Assembly (NCBI RefSeq): GCF_001641335.1
Contig: NZ_LVEM01000005.1
Span: 186,001-250,000, forward strand
Direction of reading: 5' to 3'
DNA: 64,000 nucleotides
DNA from: Bradyrhizobium stylosanthis
GTDB lineage: Bacteria; Pseudomonadota; Alphaproteobacteria; Rhizobiales; Xanthobacteraceae
A program made the translations under genes and the position numbers. Every line of letters begins with the position of its first letter. Position 1 is the first letter of the stretch. The notes beneath the pieces are model-generated. The model saw nothing but the letters and a program-made list of their open reading frames with translations, did not search any database and was not told where the DNA came from. Below are positions 9,516 to 19,500 of the stretch, piece by piece.

Positions 9516-11885
9516 ATGCGCCAACCCAAGGAAGACGACTGGCACTTCGATGTCAGCACAGGGCTAAAAAATGTTCTTGGTAGCGAGCTCATAACCGACG
9601 ATGAAGTCGCGATCTTTGAGCTCGTAAAGAACTCATTTGATGCCTCCGCAAGCCGTGTAGATCTCTTCTTTGGCATTGATCAGATCATCGTTTCGGATAA
9701 TGGCACCGGGATGTCGTATGATGACATCAGGAATAAGTGGCTGTTCGTTGCCTATTCGTCCAAGCGCCAGCGCAATTCGGATGACTTTCGAGAAGAGATA
9801 GCCGAGCGACGGCATTATGCGGGGAGTAAAGGTATTGGCCGCTTCTCGTCTGACCGTCTTGGCCAGCTGATTCGTCTCCAAACTCGCCCGTCAATGGATT
9901 CTGGCGGGATGGTGCACTCGCTTAGAATTGATTGGTCAAACTTTGATCGCGACCATCGCGAGCACTTCGAGGACGTTGAACTGAATTATTCGGAGCTTGG
10001 TAGTTTTGAAGTTCCACTAAGCCTGCCAAAATTGAAGCATGGCACGGTTATCACAATAGAGCAGCTTCGACGAGAATGGGATCGAGAGAAACTGTTGCGA
10101 CTAAAGTCCGCTCTGTCGAAGCTAATCAACCCTTTCGGGGCATCGACCGACGGATTTCGCATTTTTCTGAGCGCGCCTGCAGAGGCAAAAGAAGATGCGC
10201 GCCTGAAGGATGAGGCCAAGAAGAAGCCAGAAGAAGAGCTGCCCTCTAATGCTATCGTAAACGGCGCGATCGGGAATTTTATCTTCACCACCCTGCGAGA
10301 GAAGACCACTTATCTCAGTGTTCGGATTTCGAAGGACGGCGCTCATATTGAGAGCGTGCTTACCGATCGTGGAGAGCTTATCTACCGGATTCGAGAGCCG
10401 AACAACTATGCATTGTTGGCAAAGTCCGGCTTTCGATGTGAAATATATTTTCTGAACACTTCCGCGAAGCTTACATTTGCGCGCCGCATGGGTGTGCCAT
10501 CCATCCGCTTCGGGTCGGTGTTTCTGTTCAGGAATGGATTCAGGGTCTTTCCGGTTGGAGAGTTTAGTGATGATTGGTTCGGGATGGATGCACGTAAGCT
10601 CCAGGGCTTCAGCAGATTTCTCGGAACTCGCGATATTATTGGACGCATAGATGTTTCGGGTTCGGATACGCATTTTCAGGAGGCTTCGAGCAGAAATACA
10701 GGGCTGATTGAGACGCCAGCAGTCGTTCAACTCAAAGAGTTTTTTGTCGAGCAATGTCTGAAACGGCTCGAGCGTTACGTTGTGCCCGTCACCTTTCCTG
10801 ATCTCGAAGATCGTAAGACGAGCGATATAACTCGATTAATGACCGAGCCGGGCCGTGCACGGGTGGCGGCGGCCGTGGCTAAGCTAACCGACAGTGATGC
10901 GATTGAACTCTTGGAATATAGCACGAAACTTATCGGCATTCTGAGTGAGCGATCGTCTCAATTTGAAGGTTCTCTAGTTAGCCTTAGGGCAATTGCAGAG
11001 AAGACAAATGATCGCAACCTTCTTGACGAGGTTGATGGGGCAGCTAAGCGGTACCAGGAGCTAAAGCGATCCGAAGAGGTCGCTCGCAAGCAAGCGGACG
11101 ATGAGCGAAAAGCCAAGGAAGCCGCAGAGGCGCGGGCAACGCGTGCCGAGGCAGTCGCTTCGAAAGTTTCAGTCGAGCTCGATGAGGAAAAGAAGCGCAA
11201 TCTCTTTCTTGCTTCTATTGCGACGCTCGACGCTGACAATCTGCTGAGCATGCATCATCAAGTAACGCAATATGCTGTTGCGGTTCAGCAGGCCATTGAG
11301 AATTTTCTGGTGCGCGTCGCAGAGCAATCATCGGTCGATGTGGCCGATGCTGTTAATACAATGGATCGGATCTCCCTCCTCAACAAGAAGATACTCGGAG
11401 TAGCAAAGTTCGCGACGAAAGCGAATTTTCGGCTTGAGTCCGAACGTATCGAGGCAGATCTCGCAGAGTACGTCGAGCAGTATGTAAATGATGTCGCGAG
11501 GGACTTTCTCCATGGCCCTATGACCATCAAGGTGACAAATGACGGAAAAGGACTTCCGCAACGGTTTAAGCCGATAGACGTCTCCGTCGTGATAGACAAT
11601 TTGATTGCAAATTCGCGAAAGGCAAAAGCCAGCGAAATCACTATTGAAATTAGTCATCCGGACAAAAAATCAGTCTATATCCGCTTTCTCGATAATGGCC
11701 GCGGCTTTGATCCCCGGTTTGACGACCTTGAGCGCGTCTTCGAGAAGGGCTTCACGACCACAGATGGTTCAGGCCTTGGTTTATATCATGTGAGGCATGT
11801 ACTGGGTGAGATGAACGGGACAATTGAGGCGCATCGGCTCTCTGCCGCACGTGGGGCCGAGTTTTTAATCAGGGTGTCAAGATGA
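9516..11885 (+). CDS. Cytosolic protein with two GHKL ATPase domains, kinase-like C-terminus
   Basis: A protein of 789 residues without membrane segments. The N-terminal domain is an HSP90/MutL/MORC-type Bergerat ATPase: N box ELVKNSFDA (35-43), G1 DNGTGM (61-66), G2 GSKGIGRFS (103-111). A long middle region leads to a coiled coil (about 515-570), then a helical stretch with MHHQVTQ (His580/His581), a possible phospho-acceptor. The C-terminus is a histidine-kinase ATPase: VIDNLIANS (about 693), DNGRGFD (about 726), GSGLGLYHVRH (about 752). The stop overlaps the start of the receiver gene (ATGA), as in two-component operons. HSP90-like ATPases linked to Dcm and Vsr are known in restriction-modification contexts; the double domain makes this one distinctive. 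Confidence 0.82.
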   Translation: MRQPKEDDWHFDVSTGLKNVLGSELITDDEVAIFELVKNSFDASASRVDLFFGIDQIIVSDNGTGMSYDDIRNKWLFVAYSSKRQRNSDDFREEIAERRHYAGSKGIGRFSSDRLGQLIRLQTRPSMDSGGMVHSLRIDWSNFDRDHREHFEDVELNYSELGSFEVPLSLPKLKHGTVITIEQLRREWDREKLLRLKSALSKLINPFGASTDGFRIFLSAPAEAKEDARLKDEAKKKPEEELPSNAIVNGAIGNFIFTTLREKTTYLSVRISKDGAHIESVLTDRGELIYRIREPNNYALLAKSGFRCEIYFLNTSAKLTFARRMGVPSIRFGSVFLFRNGFRVFPVGEFSDDWFGMDARKLQGFSRFLGTRDIIGRIDVSGSDTHFQEASSRNTGLIETPAVVQLKEFFVEQCLKRLERYVVPVTFPDLEDRKTSDITRLMTEPGRARVAAAVAKLTDSDAIELLEYSTKLIGILSERSSQFEGSLVSLRAIAEKTNDRNLLDEVDGAAKRYQELKRSEEVARKQADDERKAKEAAEARATRAEAVASKVSVELDEEKKRNLFLASIATLDADNLLSMHHQVTQYAVAVQQAIENFLVRVAEQSSVDVADAVNTMDRISLLNKKILGVAKFATKANFRLESERIEADLAEYVEQYVNDVARDFLHGPMTIKVTNDGKGLPQRFKPIDVSVVIDNLIANSRKAKASEITIEISHPDKKSVYIRFLDNGRGFDPRFDDLERVFEKGFTTTDGSGLGLYHVRHVLGEMNGTIEAHRLSAARGAEFLIRVSR

Positions 11886-12811
11886 GGCTCGATTTCAATG
11901 TTCTCTGGGTTGAAGACTCACAAGATCTAGTTCGAGAGCAGAAAGATAAACTGGAGCGGACGATTAGGTCCGAGGGGTTTCGTCTCCGCGTCAAGTTCGT
12001 TTCCTCTGTGCAGGAAGCGACCAAATCCATTTCAGAGGATGTTTATGGAGATCACATCGATCTAATTCTCATGGACTATCATCTCGGTGCGGGGCCGAAC
12101 GGTGACCAAGGTCTTGTCGAGATCAGAAAGTTGCTGCCTTACAAGGATATCATCTTCTATTCGGCTCAAGCTAACAATCTACGAGAAATTCTCTCGAAGC
12201 TCCCGGTTGAAGGGGTCTTCTTATCGAACAGGGCCGAGCTTCCAGACACAGCCGATGGTTTGTTTCAGACCTTGGTCAAAAAGGTGCTGGATATCGATCA
12301 CTCTCGCGGGCTCGTTATGGGGGCGACCAGCGATATCGATCATCACGTCAACGATTGCCTCACCGCAATTTTTACTGGGAGCGGCGATCGCATTAAGAAG
12401 GATGTCTTGAAGATAATTTTGGATCGGATGAGGGAAATTAGGGATCGCTTTGAGAAGGCCGCCGCAGAGGTCGAAGCGATAGCCGATCTTTCTGAGATAT
12501 TTGACAAGCACGCCGTTTATACCAGCATTGATAGGTTGAATCTGCTGAGGAAGGTTCTGAAGCTGCTAAAGCTACACTCGGATAAAGATGCTGGTCTCGT
12601 AGAGTACGCCACGAAAACGATGCCGAAGCGCAACGATTTGGCGCACGTTCGTGTCCAAATCGATGGCTTTTCTCGAAAACTCCTCAACCGCAAGGGTGAA
12701 GAACTAACTAGCGTAGAGATGAGGGATTTGCGCGTGAGCTTGTTGAAGCATCAGGAGCTTTTCGAGGAATTGTCCTCTGCGCTGAAGCAAGCCGAGAAAT
12801 CAAAGGCTTAA
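11882..12811 (+). CDS. Response regulator with HEPN-like C-terminal domain
   Basis: A protein of 309 residues, translationally coupled to the upstream ATPase gene. Residues 1-135 form a receiver domain: acidic pair VEDS (Glu11/Asp12), phospho-acceptor Asp65 in LILMDYHLG, and Ser94 in IFYSAQ. The usual invariant lysine is not obvious (FLSNRAEL at 113-120). Residues 150-309 are all helical and carry MPKRNDLAHVR, a match to the R-x(4)-H motif (Arg250, His255) with a polar residue after the arginine, typical of HEPN ribonucleases. There is no DNA-binding domain. The output may therefore be RNA cleavage or another HEPN-type function; this is inferred from the motif. The 3' end overlaps the convergent methyltransferase gene by 104 bp. 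Confidence 0.75.
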   Translation: MRLDFNVLWVEDSQDLVREQKDKLERTIRSEGFRLRVKFVSSVQEATKSISEDVYGDHIDLILMDYHLGAGPNGDQGLVEIRKLLPYKDIIFYSAQANNLREILSKLPVEGVFLSNRAELPDTADGLFQTLVKKVLDIDHSRGLVMGATSDIDHHVNDCLTAIFTGSGDRIKKDVLKIILDRMREIRDRFEKAAAEVEAIADLSEIFDKHAVYTSIDRLNLLRKVLKLLKLHSDKDAGLVEYATKTMPKRNDLAHVRVQIDGFSRKLLNRKGEELTSVEMRDLRVSLLKHQELFEELSSALKQAEKSKA

Positions 12812-14087
12812 TGAGCAGGTGAGTTTTTAGCGATAGCCCGATGGCTTCGGCGGCAAGCGGTGGTACTGCATTAGCCACTTGGGTGTAGCGAGGGACGTCC
12901 ACGCGCCTGCGTTTGCCGCCTGTCGTGTACTTTCCTTTGAACTCGAACCAATCTGGAAAGCTCTGCAGCCGAGCGGTTTCGCGTACGGTGAGCGTTCGAG
13001 GTTCGTTGTAGTGAAGGAGGTCGTCTGGCATGCTTGTGATTGTTGGCGAGGGGGCATCTGGATCCAGCACTCTCAGCGCACACTTGCGTAAGCCGAAACT
13101 CGCTCGTGCCTCCGGTGATAGGGAGATGTTCAGCCTGCCTTCCGCTTTGCAAAGGCTGATAATCTTCTTAAATCGTGCGGCTATCTCACGTGCGTGGCGT
13201 GGCAGGCGTGTGCTGCTTGGTGCTCCGACGCATCCGCTATTCATTAGCCGCTGATATGTAGTCCTTGGCCTTGAGTAATCAATGTCCTCAAAACCCATGG
13301 TGTCTCTACTGGGTAGACTTCCATTTGTTTTCAGTTCTAGATCCGATATCGCGATCTTCGCGCTGACTGGGGCAACACTAATGCCTTTGCCGTAGAGGAA
13401 GGAGTGGCGATCATTATCGATCGCGGAGAATGGGTCTAGTTCACGAAGTGAGGCCGGTTGGTTCTTCCGAATGGCGACGACGAAATATCGATGACGCTTC
13501 TGTGGTACCCCAAATGCGGAAGTATCGAGCATTCTAGAGTGAACCACATACTCGTCGCTTAGGGCGTCGATGATCCAGTCCGCATAGTTTCGTTTTCCGC
13601 TGGCGGCCGTAGGGTCGGCGAAGCTTGCGGTTATCCCGCGAACGTTCTCCATAAGGACAAGGCGAGGTTGGAGAATCTTGACGAGCTTCAGATAGCTCCG
13701 CACCAGTTTATTTCTGGGGTCAGCAGGATCGCGGCGACCCGCGCTAGAAAAGCCCTGACAGGGAGGGCCCCCAACCAGCATGTCGATTTTACCCGCTAGC
13801 TTGACTAACTGACTTTGATAATCCCGTAGGCAGGCATCAACGGAAATTGGTTCCTTTGGGAGCCAACGAGGCCAATCAAAGGAGCAGCGTGAATCCTCCC
13901 GTGCGAGGTTAAAGGATAGCGTTTCGAACGCATCCTTGTTCTGTTCGATGGCGAACAGCCCTCGCCATCCGGCTTGCATTAGGCCCAAACTCAAGCCGCC
14001 GCATCCGGCGAAAACGTCTATGAATGTGGGACCAGCTGAGCCAACTTTACGCCGTTTGACAGAGCTTGCGCTTGTTGCCCCAGTCAT
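12708..14087 (-). CDS. dcm: DNA (cytosine-5-)-methyltransferase, Dcm family
   Basis: A protein of 459 residues with the ordered C5-methyltransferase motifs: I FAGCGGLSLG (26-35, SAM binding), IV GGPPCQGFS with nucleophile Cys110, VI ENV (147-149), VIII QKRHRYFVV (about 196-204), a variable target-recognition region, and X QVANAVPP near residue 415. The target site cannot be read from sequence. It is probably the partner of vsr. No separate restriction nuclease gene lies beside it. Its last 104 bp run antisense through the 3' end of the receiver-HEPN gene. Composition is AT-richer than the neighbouring rpmB. Confidence 0.94.
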   Translation of the reverse strand: MTGATSASSVKRRKVGSAGPTFIDVFAGCGGLSLGLMQAGWRGLFAIEQNKDAFETLSFNLAREDSRCSFDWPRWLPKEPISVDACLRDYQSQLVKLAGKIDMLVGGPPCQGFSSAGRRDPADPRNKLVRSYLKLVKILQPRLVLMENVRGITASFADPTAASGKRNYADWIIDALSDEYVVHSRMLDTSAFGVPQKRHRYFVVAIRKNQPASLRELDPFSAIDNDRHSFLYGKGISVAPVSAKIAISDLELKTNGSLPSRDTMGFEDIDYSRPRTTYQRLMNSGCVGAPSSTRLPRHAREIAARFKKIISLCKAEGRLNISLSPEARASFGLRKCALRVLDPDAPSPTITSMPDDLLHYNEPRTLTVRETARLQSFPDWFEFKGKYTTGGKRRRVDVPRYTQVANAVPPLAAEAIGLSLKTHLLIKPLISRLASAQRTIPRKAPDASTSSRANPSSLR

Positions 14088-14204
14088 TTCGATCCCCTGC
14101 CCAGCCGGCTCGAAAATCCCACAGAAACTATAATCAAACCTTGCGTCTGAGTGATGGGGCTAACCGGCCCAGCCGTGAGGTTCACGAGCTTATCGGATAC
14201 CTCA

Positions 14205-14241
14205 CACAAACAAAAACGGCCGGATCTTCCGATCCGGCCGT
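14205..14241 (-). terminator. Rho-independent terminator of rpmB
   Basis: On the minus strand, a perfect 11-bp stem (14216-14226 with 14231-14241, core CGGCCGGATC) and a 4-nt loop are followed by a T-rich run (the plus strand reads ACAAACAAAAA). It lies 73 bp beyond the rpmB stop and separates rpmB from the methyltransferase gene. Confidence 0.85.
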
Positions 14242-14313
14242 TGACGCAAAACTCTACTGGCTAAGCCTACGCCACGCGACGCAACCTAGCCCCCGCCCAA
14301 CTCTGAAAAATCT

Positions 14314-14625
14314 TTAGCTGGCCTTCTTCGCCGGCGCGGTGGTCGGGCCGACCTTCTTCTGGATGGCGCGCTTCAGCTCGAGGGCGCGCGGCGACAGGGC
14401 GTCGGCGTTGGCCTTGAGCAGGAAGGCGTCCAGGCCGCCATTGTGGTCCACGCTCTTGACCGCGTTGGTCGAGACGCGCAGGCGCACGTTGCGCTCCAGG
14501 GCTTCCGAGATGAACGTCACGTTGACGAGGTTCGGCAGGAAGCGGCGCTTGGTCTTGATGTTGGAGTGGCTGACCTTGTGGCCGACGAGGGGGCCCTTGG
14601 CCGTCAGTTCGCAGCGGCGAGACAT
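14314..14625 (-). CDS. rpmB: 50S ribosomal protein L28
   Basis: A protein of 103 residues beginning MSRRCELTAKGPLVGHKVSHS, the alphaproteobacterial form of L28, with the conserved NIKTKRRFLPNL segment and a short lysine/alanine-rich C-terminal tail. It is a structural component of the large ribosomal subunit. It is monocistronic, with its own terminator, and marks the right edge of the methyltransferase/Vsr island. Confidence 0.97.
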   Translation of the reverse strand: MSRRCELTAKGPLVGHKVSHSNIKTKRRFLPNLVNVTFISEALERNVRLRVSTNAVKSVDHNGGLDAFLLKANADALSPRALELKRAIQKKVGPTTAPAKKAS

Positions 14626-15088
14626 GGTATCAATCCTTTAGTTCGAACCCCCAACGAGTGCGGCCGCCATTTTGGGCGCCACGGGGGCAAATTCTGTGTC
14701 CTTGCAGGGAGCGGGCGGACGTATAGGGGGGAAGGGGCGGGCAGTCAAGGTTTTGGGGCGGATTTCGTGGTTCGGTCGTGCCCCGCAATCGGTGTCATCG
14801 CCCGGGCGCGACCGGGCGATCCAGTAGTCCAGCAGCCGGGCTTGAGTCGAGGGGCCGCGGCGTACTGGATGCCCCGGTCGAGCCGGGGCATGACAGCGGC
14901 GCTGGGGGTAGCCAGGTGCGCGCTCCTGACACGCCCCCGATCACCAAAACGGCAATGATTGTCGCGCCTTACCATCACATAAAGGGCGCATTCACCGCCG
15001 AAATATCAGGTGGAGTTCCGCTGCCTTGCGGCCCGGACACATTGTTTGCTGCGGTTTTTGGCTTAAGTAACAACCGTTCGCGCCCCGA
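14626..15088. other. Intergenic region upstream of rpmB with one palindromic repeat
   Basis: This 463-bp gap must hold the rpmB promoter (minus strand) and that of the DUF3108 gene (plus strand). A palindromic repeat occupies 14793-14894. No further gene is supported. Confidence 0.55.
14793..14894. repeat. Palindromic intergenic repeat
   Basis: Inverted halves TGTCATCGCCCGG...GATCCAGTA and TACTGGATGCCCCGG...GGGGCATGACA face each other, and each half also contains a small hairpin (for example CCCCGGTCGAGCCGGGG). It is an alphaproteobacterial-type mosaic repeat distinct from families A and B. Confidence 0.7.
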
Positions 15089-15961
15089 TTGGACCGTTTC
15101 GTGCTCAAAACCTCCCGACGACTGCCCCGGCTGCGCGCCGGCCGGCTGGCCTTCGCCGCCTGTTGCGGCCTGGCGCTGGCGTGGGGGGCCGATCCCGTGG
15201 CGGCGCAGGGCAAGCTCGAGGCGCAGTACGAGGCGACGCTGGCGGGCATTCCCGTCGGCCGCGGCGCCTGGAACATCGACATTCAGGACGATGTGTTCGC
15301 CGCGGCGGCCTCCGGCGGCACCACGGGGCTGCTGAAATCGTTTGCGGGCGGGTCCGGCACCGGCGCCTCGCAGGGCCGCGTCGTCAACGGCGCGCTGGTT
15401 GCGACCGGCTACCAGGCCTCCACCACCACCTCGAAGAAGACGGAAAACATCCACATCACCCTCGACAAGGGCAATGTGAAGGAGTTCGGCATCGAGCCGG
15501 AGCCGCCGGTCGATCCTGACCGCATCGTCGTCACCGACGCGCATCGCCGCGGCGTGTTCGACCCGATGACGGCCTCGCTGCTGCGCGTGCCCGGCACCGG
15601 CGATCCTCTCACGGCGGACGCCTGCCACGCCAGCGCGCCGGTGTTCGACGGCCGCATGCGCTACGAGCTCAAGCTCGATTTCAAGCGCATGGAGACGGTG
15701 AAGGCCGAGAAGGGCTATCACGGCCCCGTCGTGGTCTGCGCGCTCTATTTCGTGCCGGTGGCCGGCTACATCCCCGACCGCCCCGTGATCAAATACCTCG
15801 CCGCCCAGCGCAACATCGAGATCGCCTTCGCGCCGGTGGCGGGTACGCGCATCCTGGTTCCGTTCTGGCTGAAGGTCCCGACGCCGCTCGGCCCGGCCAT
15901 GCTGGAAGCCACCAGCTTCATCACCGCCCCCCAGCCGCCACGCGTGGCGAAGACGCAGTAG
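15089..15961 (+). CDS. DUF3108 periplasmic protein
   Basis: A protein of 290 residues from TTG 15089; GTG 15101 is an equally plausible start and neither has a strong ribosome binding site. A basic N-terminus (KTSRRLPRLRAGR) and hydrophobic segment form a signal peptide ending near DPVAAQG. The mature protein begins LEAQYEATLAGIPVGRG, the hallmark of DUF3108, a lipocalin-like beta-barrel family with no assigned biochemical role. The gene is conserved next to the rpmB/helicase neighbourhood in related genomes as far as I recall. Confidence 0.85.
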   Translation: MDRFVLKTSRRLPRLRAGRLAFAACCGLALAWGADPVAAQGKLEAQYEATLAGIPVGRGAWNIDIQDDVFAAAASGGTTGLLKSFAGGSGTGASQGRVVNGALVATGYQASTTTSKKTENIHITLDKGNVKEFGIEPEPPVDPDRIVVTDAHRRGVFDPMTASLLRVPGTGDPLTADACHASAPVFDGRMRYELKLDFKRMETVKAEKGYHGPVVVCALYFVPVAGYIPDRPVIKYLAAQRNIEIAFAPVAGTRILVPFWLKVPTPLGPAMLEATSFITAPQPPRVAKTQ

Positions 15962-16592
15962 ATCTTTCTTGCCCTCGTAAGAAAATCGTGCATTTTCAGT
16001 TGCTTAGGCTGCGCGACGCTGACCGCTGCGGCTCACCCGCCCCTACTGTGCATGGGGTTGTTTTCGCACTTTTTGTTTTGGCTCCCCCAATCCGGGAATC
16101 CATTTGACTCCTCCCCGATTCTGATTCGACTCCGCGCCGTCCCCAATTTTAAGGAACCCGCCATCGAAACGTCGCTTGTGCGGCAGTCCAAAACTCCATC
16201 TAGTGCGAGTGAAAACAGACTCCCGCGACATGTTGCGTGAACGTAACAGGACTCAACGGGGAGTCAGCGATTCGGCCGCGATTCGTTCTAGAGTCGTTCC
16301 GAAGCTTAAAGAGAACGGGAAAAGCGTCGCAAAGTGAGACAGTTGCGCGAAGTTTGGGGGAGCGTCCGGACACATGGCCGACACATGAGCGCCCCATCGC
16401 CGCTGCTTGGTCCCCTCACCCTGAGGAGGCCGCGCAAGCGGCCGTCTCGAAGGGCGAGGGGCCCGGCTCCCTCAACGGCGCCAGCCGGGCCTTCATCCTT
16501 CGAGACGCGCTGACGCGCTCCTCAGGATGACGGGCACGCCCCCCATTCGGCACTGACATTCGCCCAAATCGCCATTACCTAATTGCCCAGAC
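15962..16592. other. Long intergenic region before the helicase gene
   Basis: This 631-bp gap contains a mosaic repeat at 16415-16530. The part 15962-16400 is less GC-rich than the genes around it and has only short open frames on both strands without ribosome binding sites. I see no supported gene; a small RNA or long leader cannot be excluded. Confidence 0.5.
16415..16530. repeat. Mosaic palindromic repeat
   Basis: Nested inverted segments: CCTGAGGAG faces CTCCTCAGG, GTCTCGAAGG faces CCTTCGAGAC, and GGCCCGGCT faces AGCCGGGCC, in that order from outside to inside. It ends 62 bp before the helicase start. Confidence 0.75.
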
Positions 16593-19500
16593 ATGGCCTT
16601 CTCTTCCTCCCCCTTCGCTTCCGAGCGCGCCGTCCACGACCGAGTGCCCGGCGTCGGCGTCACTGCGGTGCTCGGGCCGACCAACACCGGCAAGACCCAT
16701 CTCGCCATCGAGCGGATGCTGGCGCATCCCTCGGGCATGATCGGTCTGCCGCTGCGCCTGCTCGCGCGCGAGGTCTACAACAAGATCGCCGCGCGGGTCG
16801 GCAGCGACGCCGTCGCGCTCGTGACCGGCGAGGAGAAGATCAAGCCGAAGAACCCGCGCTACTGGGTCTCCACCGTCGAGGCGATGCCGAGGGATCTCGA
16901 CGTCTCCTTCCTCGCCGTGGACGAGATCCAGATCGCCAGCGATCTCGAGCGCGGCCACGTCTTCACCGACCGCATCCTCAACCGCCGCGGCCGCGACGAG
17001 ACGCTGCTCTTGGGCGCAGCCACGATGCGCCCGATCATCGAGCGCCTGTTGCCGGGCGTATCCATGATCACGCGGCCGCGGCTGTCGCAGCTCGAATTCG
17101 CCGGTGACCGCAAGATCACGCGCCAGCCGCGCCGCACCGCCATCGTCGCGTTCTCCGCCGACGAGGTCTACGCCATCGCCGAGCTGATCCGCCGCCAGCA
17201 TGGCGGCGCCGCCGTCGTGCTCGGCTCGCTGTCGCCGCGCACGCGCAATGCGCAAGTGGCGATGTTCCAGAACGGCGACGTTGATTACCTCGTCGCCACC
17301 GATGCCGTCGGCATGGGCCTCAATCTCGACGTCGACCACGTCGCCTTCGCCTCCGACCGCAAGTTCGACGGCTACCAGTTCCGCCGGCTGACGCCGGCCG
17401 AATTCGCGCAGGTCGCGGGCCGCGCCGGCCGTGCCACGCGCAACGGCACCTTCGGCACCACGGGCCGCTGCGCGCCGTTCGAGCCCGAGCTCGTCAACGC
17501 GCTGCAGAACCACACCTTCGATCCCGTGAAGATGCTGCAATGGCGCAACACGAAGCTGGATTTCTCCTCGCTCGGCGCGCTCCAGGTGTCCCTGAACCTC
17601 GCCCCCGGCCATGAGGCGCTGACGCGCGCACCCGTTGCCGAGGACATGCGCGTGCTGGACCACGCCGCCCGCGACGGCGAGGTGCGCGATATCGCGCATG
17701 GCAAGGCCGCCGTGGAACGGCTCTGGGAGGCCTGCCAGGTCCCGGATTACCGAAAGCTGTCGCCGGCCGCCCATGCCGAGCTGGTGACCACGCTGTACGG
17801 CTTCCTGATGCAGAAGGGCTGCATCCCCGATTCCTGGTTCGAGGCCCAGATCACACAGGCCGACCGCATCGACGGCGATATCGACACGCTGTCGGCCCGG
17901 ATCGCGCAGATCCGCACCTGGACCTTCGTCGCCAACCGCCCGGACTGGCTGAGAGACCCGGAACGCTGGCAGGGGATCGCGCGGGAGGTCGAAAATAAAT
18001 TATCGGATGCGCTCCACGAACGCTTGACTGAGCGTTTCGTTGATCGCCGGACCAGTGTATTGATGCGCCGCCTGCGGGAGAACACGAGCTTGAATACTGA
18101 AATCGGCAAGACCGGCGAAGTCATCGTCGAAGGCCATGTCATCGGCCGCCTCGACGGCTTCACCTTTGCACCGGATGCGGCGGAGGCCGGCTCCGATGCG
18201 AAAGCCTTGCAGGCTGCAGCGCAAGCGGTGCTCGCCGGCGAGATCAACGCGCGCGCCGAAAAGCTGGGCAATGCGCCGGACGACCAGTTCGTGCTGACCT
18301 CGGAAGGCATCATCCGCTGGACCGGCGATGCCGTGGCGCGGCTGTCTGCCGCAGACGACGCGCTGCATCCGCGCATCCGCATCATCTCCGACGAGCGCCT
18401 GACCGGGGCGCCGCGCGAGAAGGTGCAGGCGCGGCTCGAGCTCTGGCTCAAGACCCATATCGAAAAGCTGCTCGGGCCGATGTTCGAGCTGTCGAAGGCC
18501 GAGGACGTCACCGGCATTGCCCGCGGCATCGCCTATCAGCTGGTCGAGGCGCTCGGCGTGCTGGAGCGGCCGAAGATCGCCAACGAGCTGAAGGATCTCG
18601 ACCAGCCCTCGCGCGCGACGCTGCGCAAATACGGCGTCCGCTTCGGCGCCTACCACATCTATTTCCCCGGCCTGCTCAAGCCAGCCGCACGCGCGCTCGC
18701 CGCGCTGCTCTGGGCGCTGAAGCAGGACAATGTCGATCTGTCCTCGCTCTCGGGCGCGCAGCATCTGGCATCGTCCGGCCGCACCTCGTTCCCGGTCGAC
18801 AAGGCGCTGCCGCGCGATGCCTATCGCGTGCTCGGCTACAAGCAGGCCGGCGAGCGCGCCGTGCGCGTCGACATCCTGGAGCGCCTGGCCGATCTGATCC
18901 GCCCGGCGCTGGCCTGGCGCGAGAACTCGCCCGGCGAAAAGCCCGCCGGCGCCTTCGACGGCCGCAGCTTCGTGGTGACGCAGGCGATGACCTCGCTGAC
19001 CGGCTCGGCCGGCGAGGACTTTGCCTCCGTGCTGCGCGCGCTCGGCTATCGCATGGAGAAGCGTCCGCCGCGTCCGGCGAAGCCCGCCGCGCCTGCCGCC
19101 GAGACGCCGGCCGCTGAGGCTTCCGCCGAAACGCCCGCGTCCGACGAGGCTGTTGCCTCCGCAGAGACGGCCATCGAAGCCGTCGGCGAGCCTGTCACCG
19201 TCGAAGACGCGCCCGGCATGGAACAGCACGACGAGGCAGCGCAGGAAGAGCCGGCGCTCGAAGCCTCGCCCGAAGCGCCAGTTACGCCCGAGGATGCTCC
19301 CGGCATCGCGCCGCCGGCCGAAGAGCCCGTTGCGCCCGCCGAGGCTGCTGTTGAAGAGCCTGCTGTTGAAGCTGCTCCCGCCGAGACCGCTGCGACAGAA
19401 GCTGCTGCATCGCCTGATGCGGCTGCACCTGTCGAGGCTGCAGCAGCGCCCGCCGAGCCGGAACTCGTCGAGGTCTGGCGCCCCGGCGGCCGTCACGAGG

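Noticed and set aside
8797..14087. Classical type II restriction-modification system
   Set aside because: No separate restriction nuclease gene was found in the island; Vsr is a mismatch repair enzyme, and the other two genes are kinase-like and receiver-like.
15962..16400. Small protein genes of 60-100 codons in the gap before the helicase
   Set aside because: Overlapping open frames on both strands lack ribosome binding sites and recognisable sequence.
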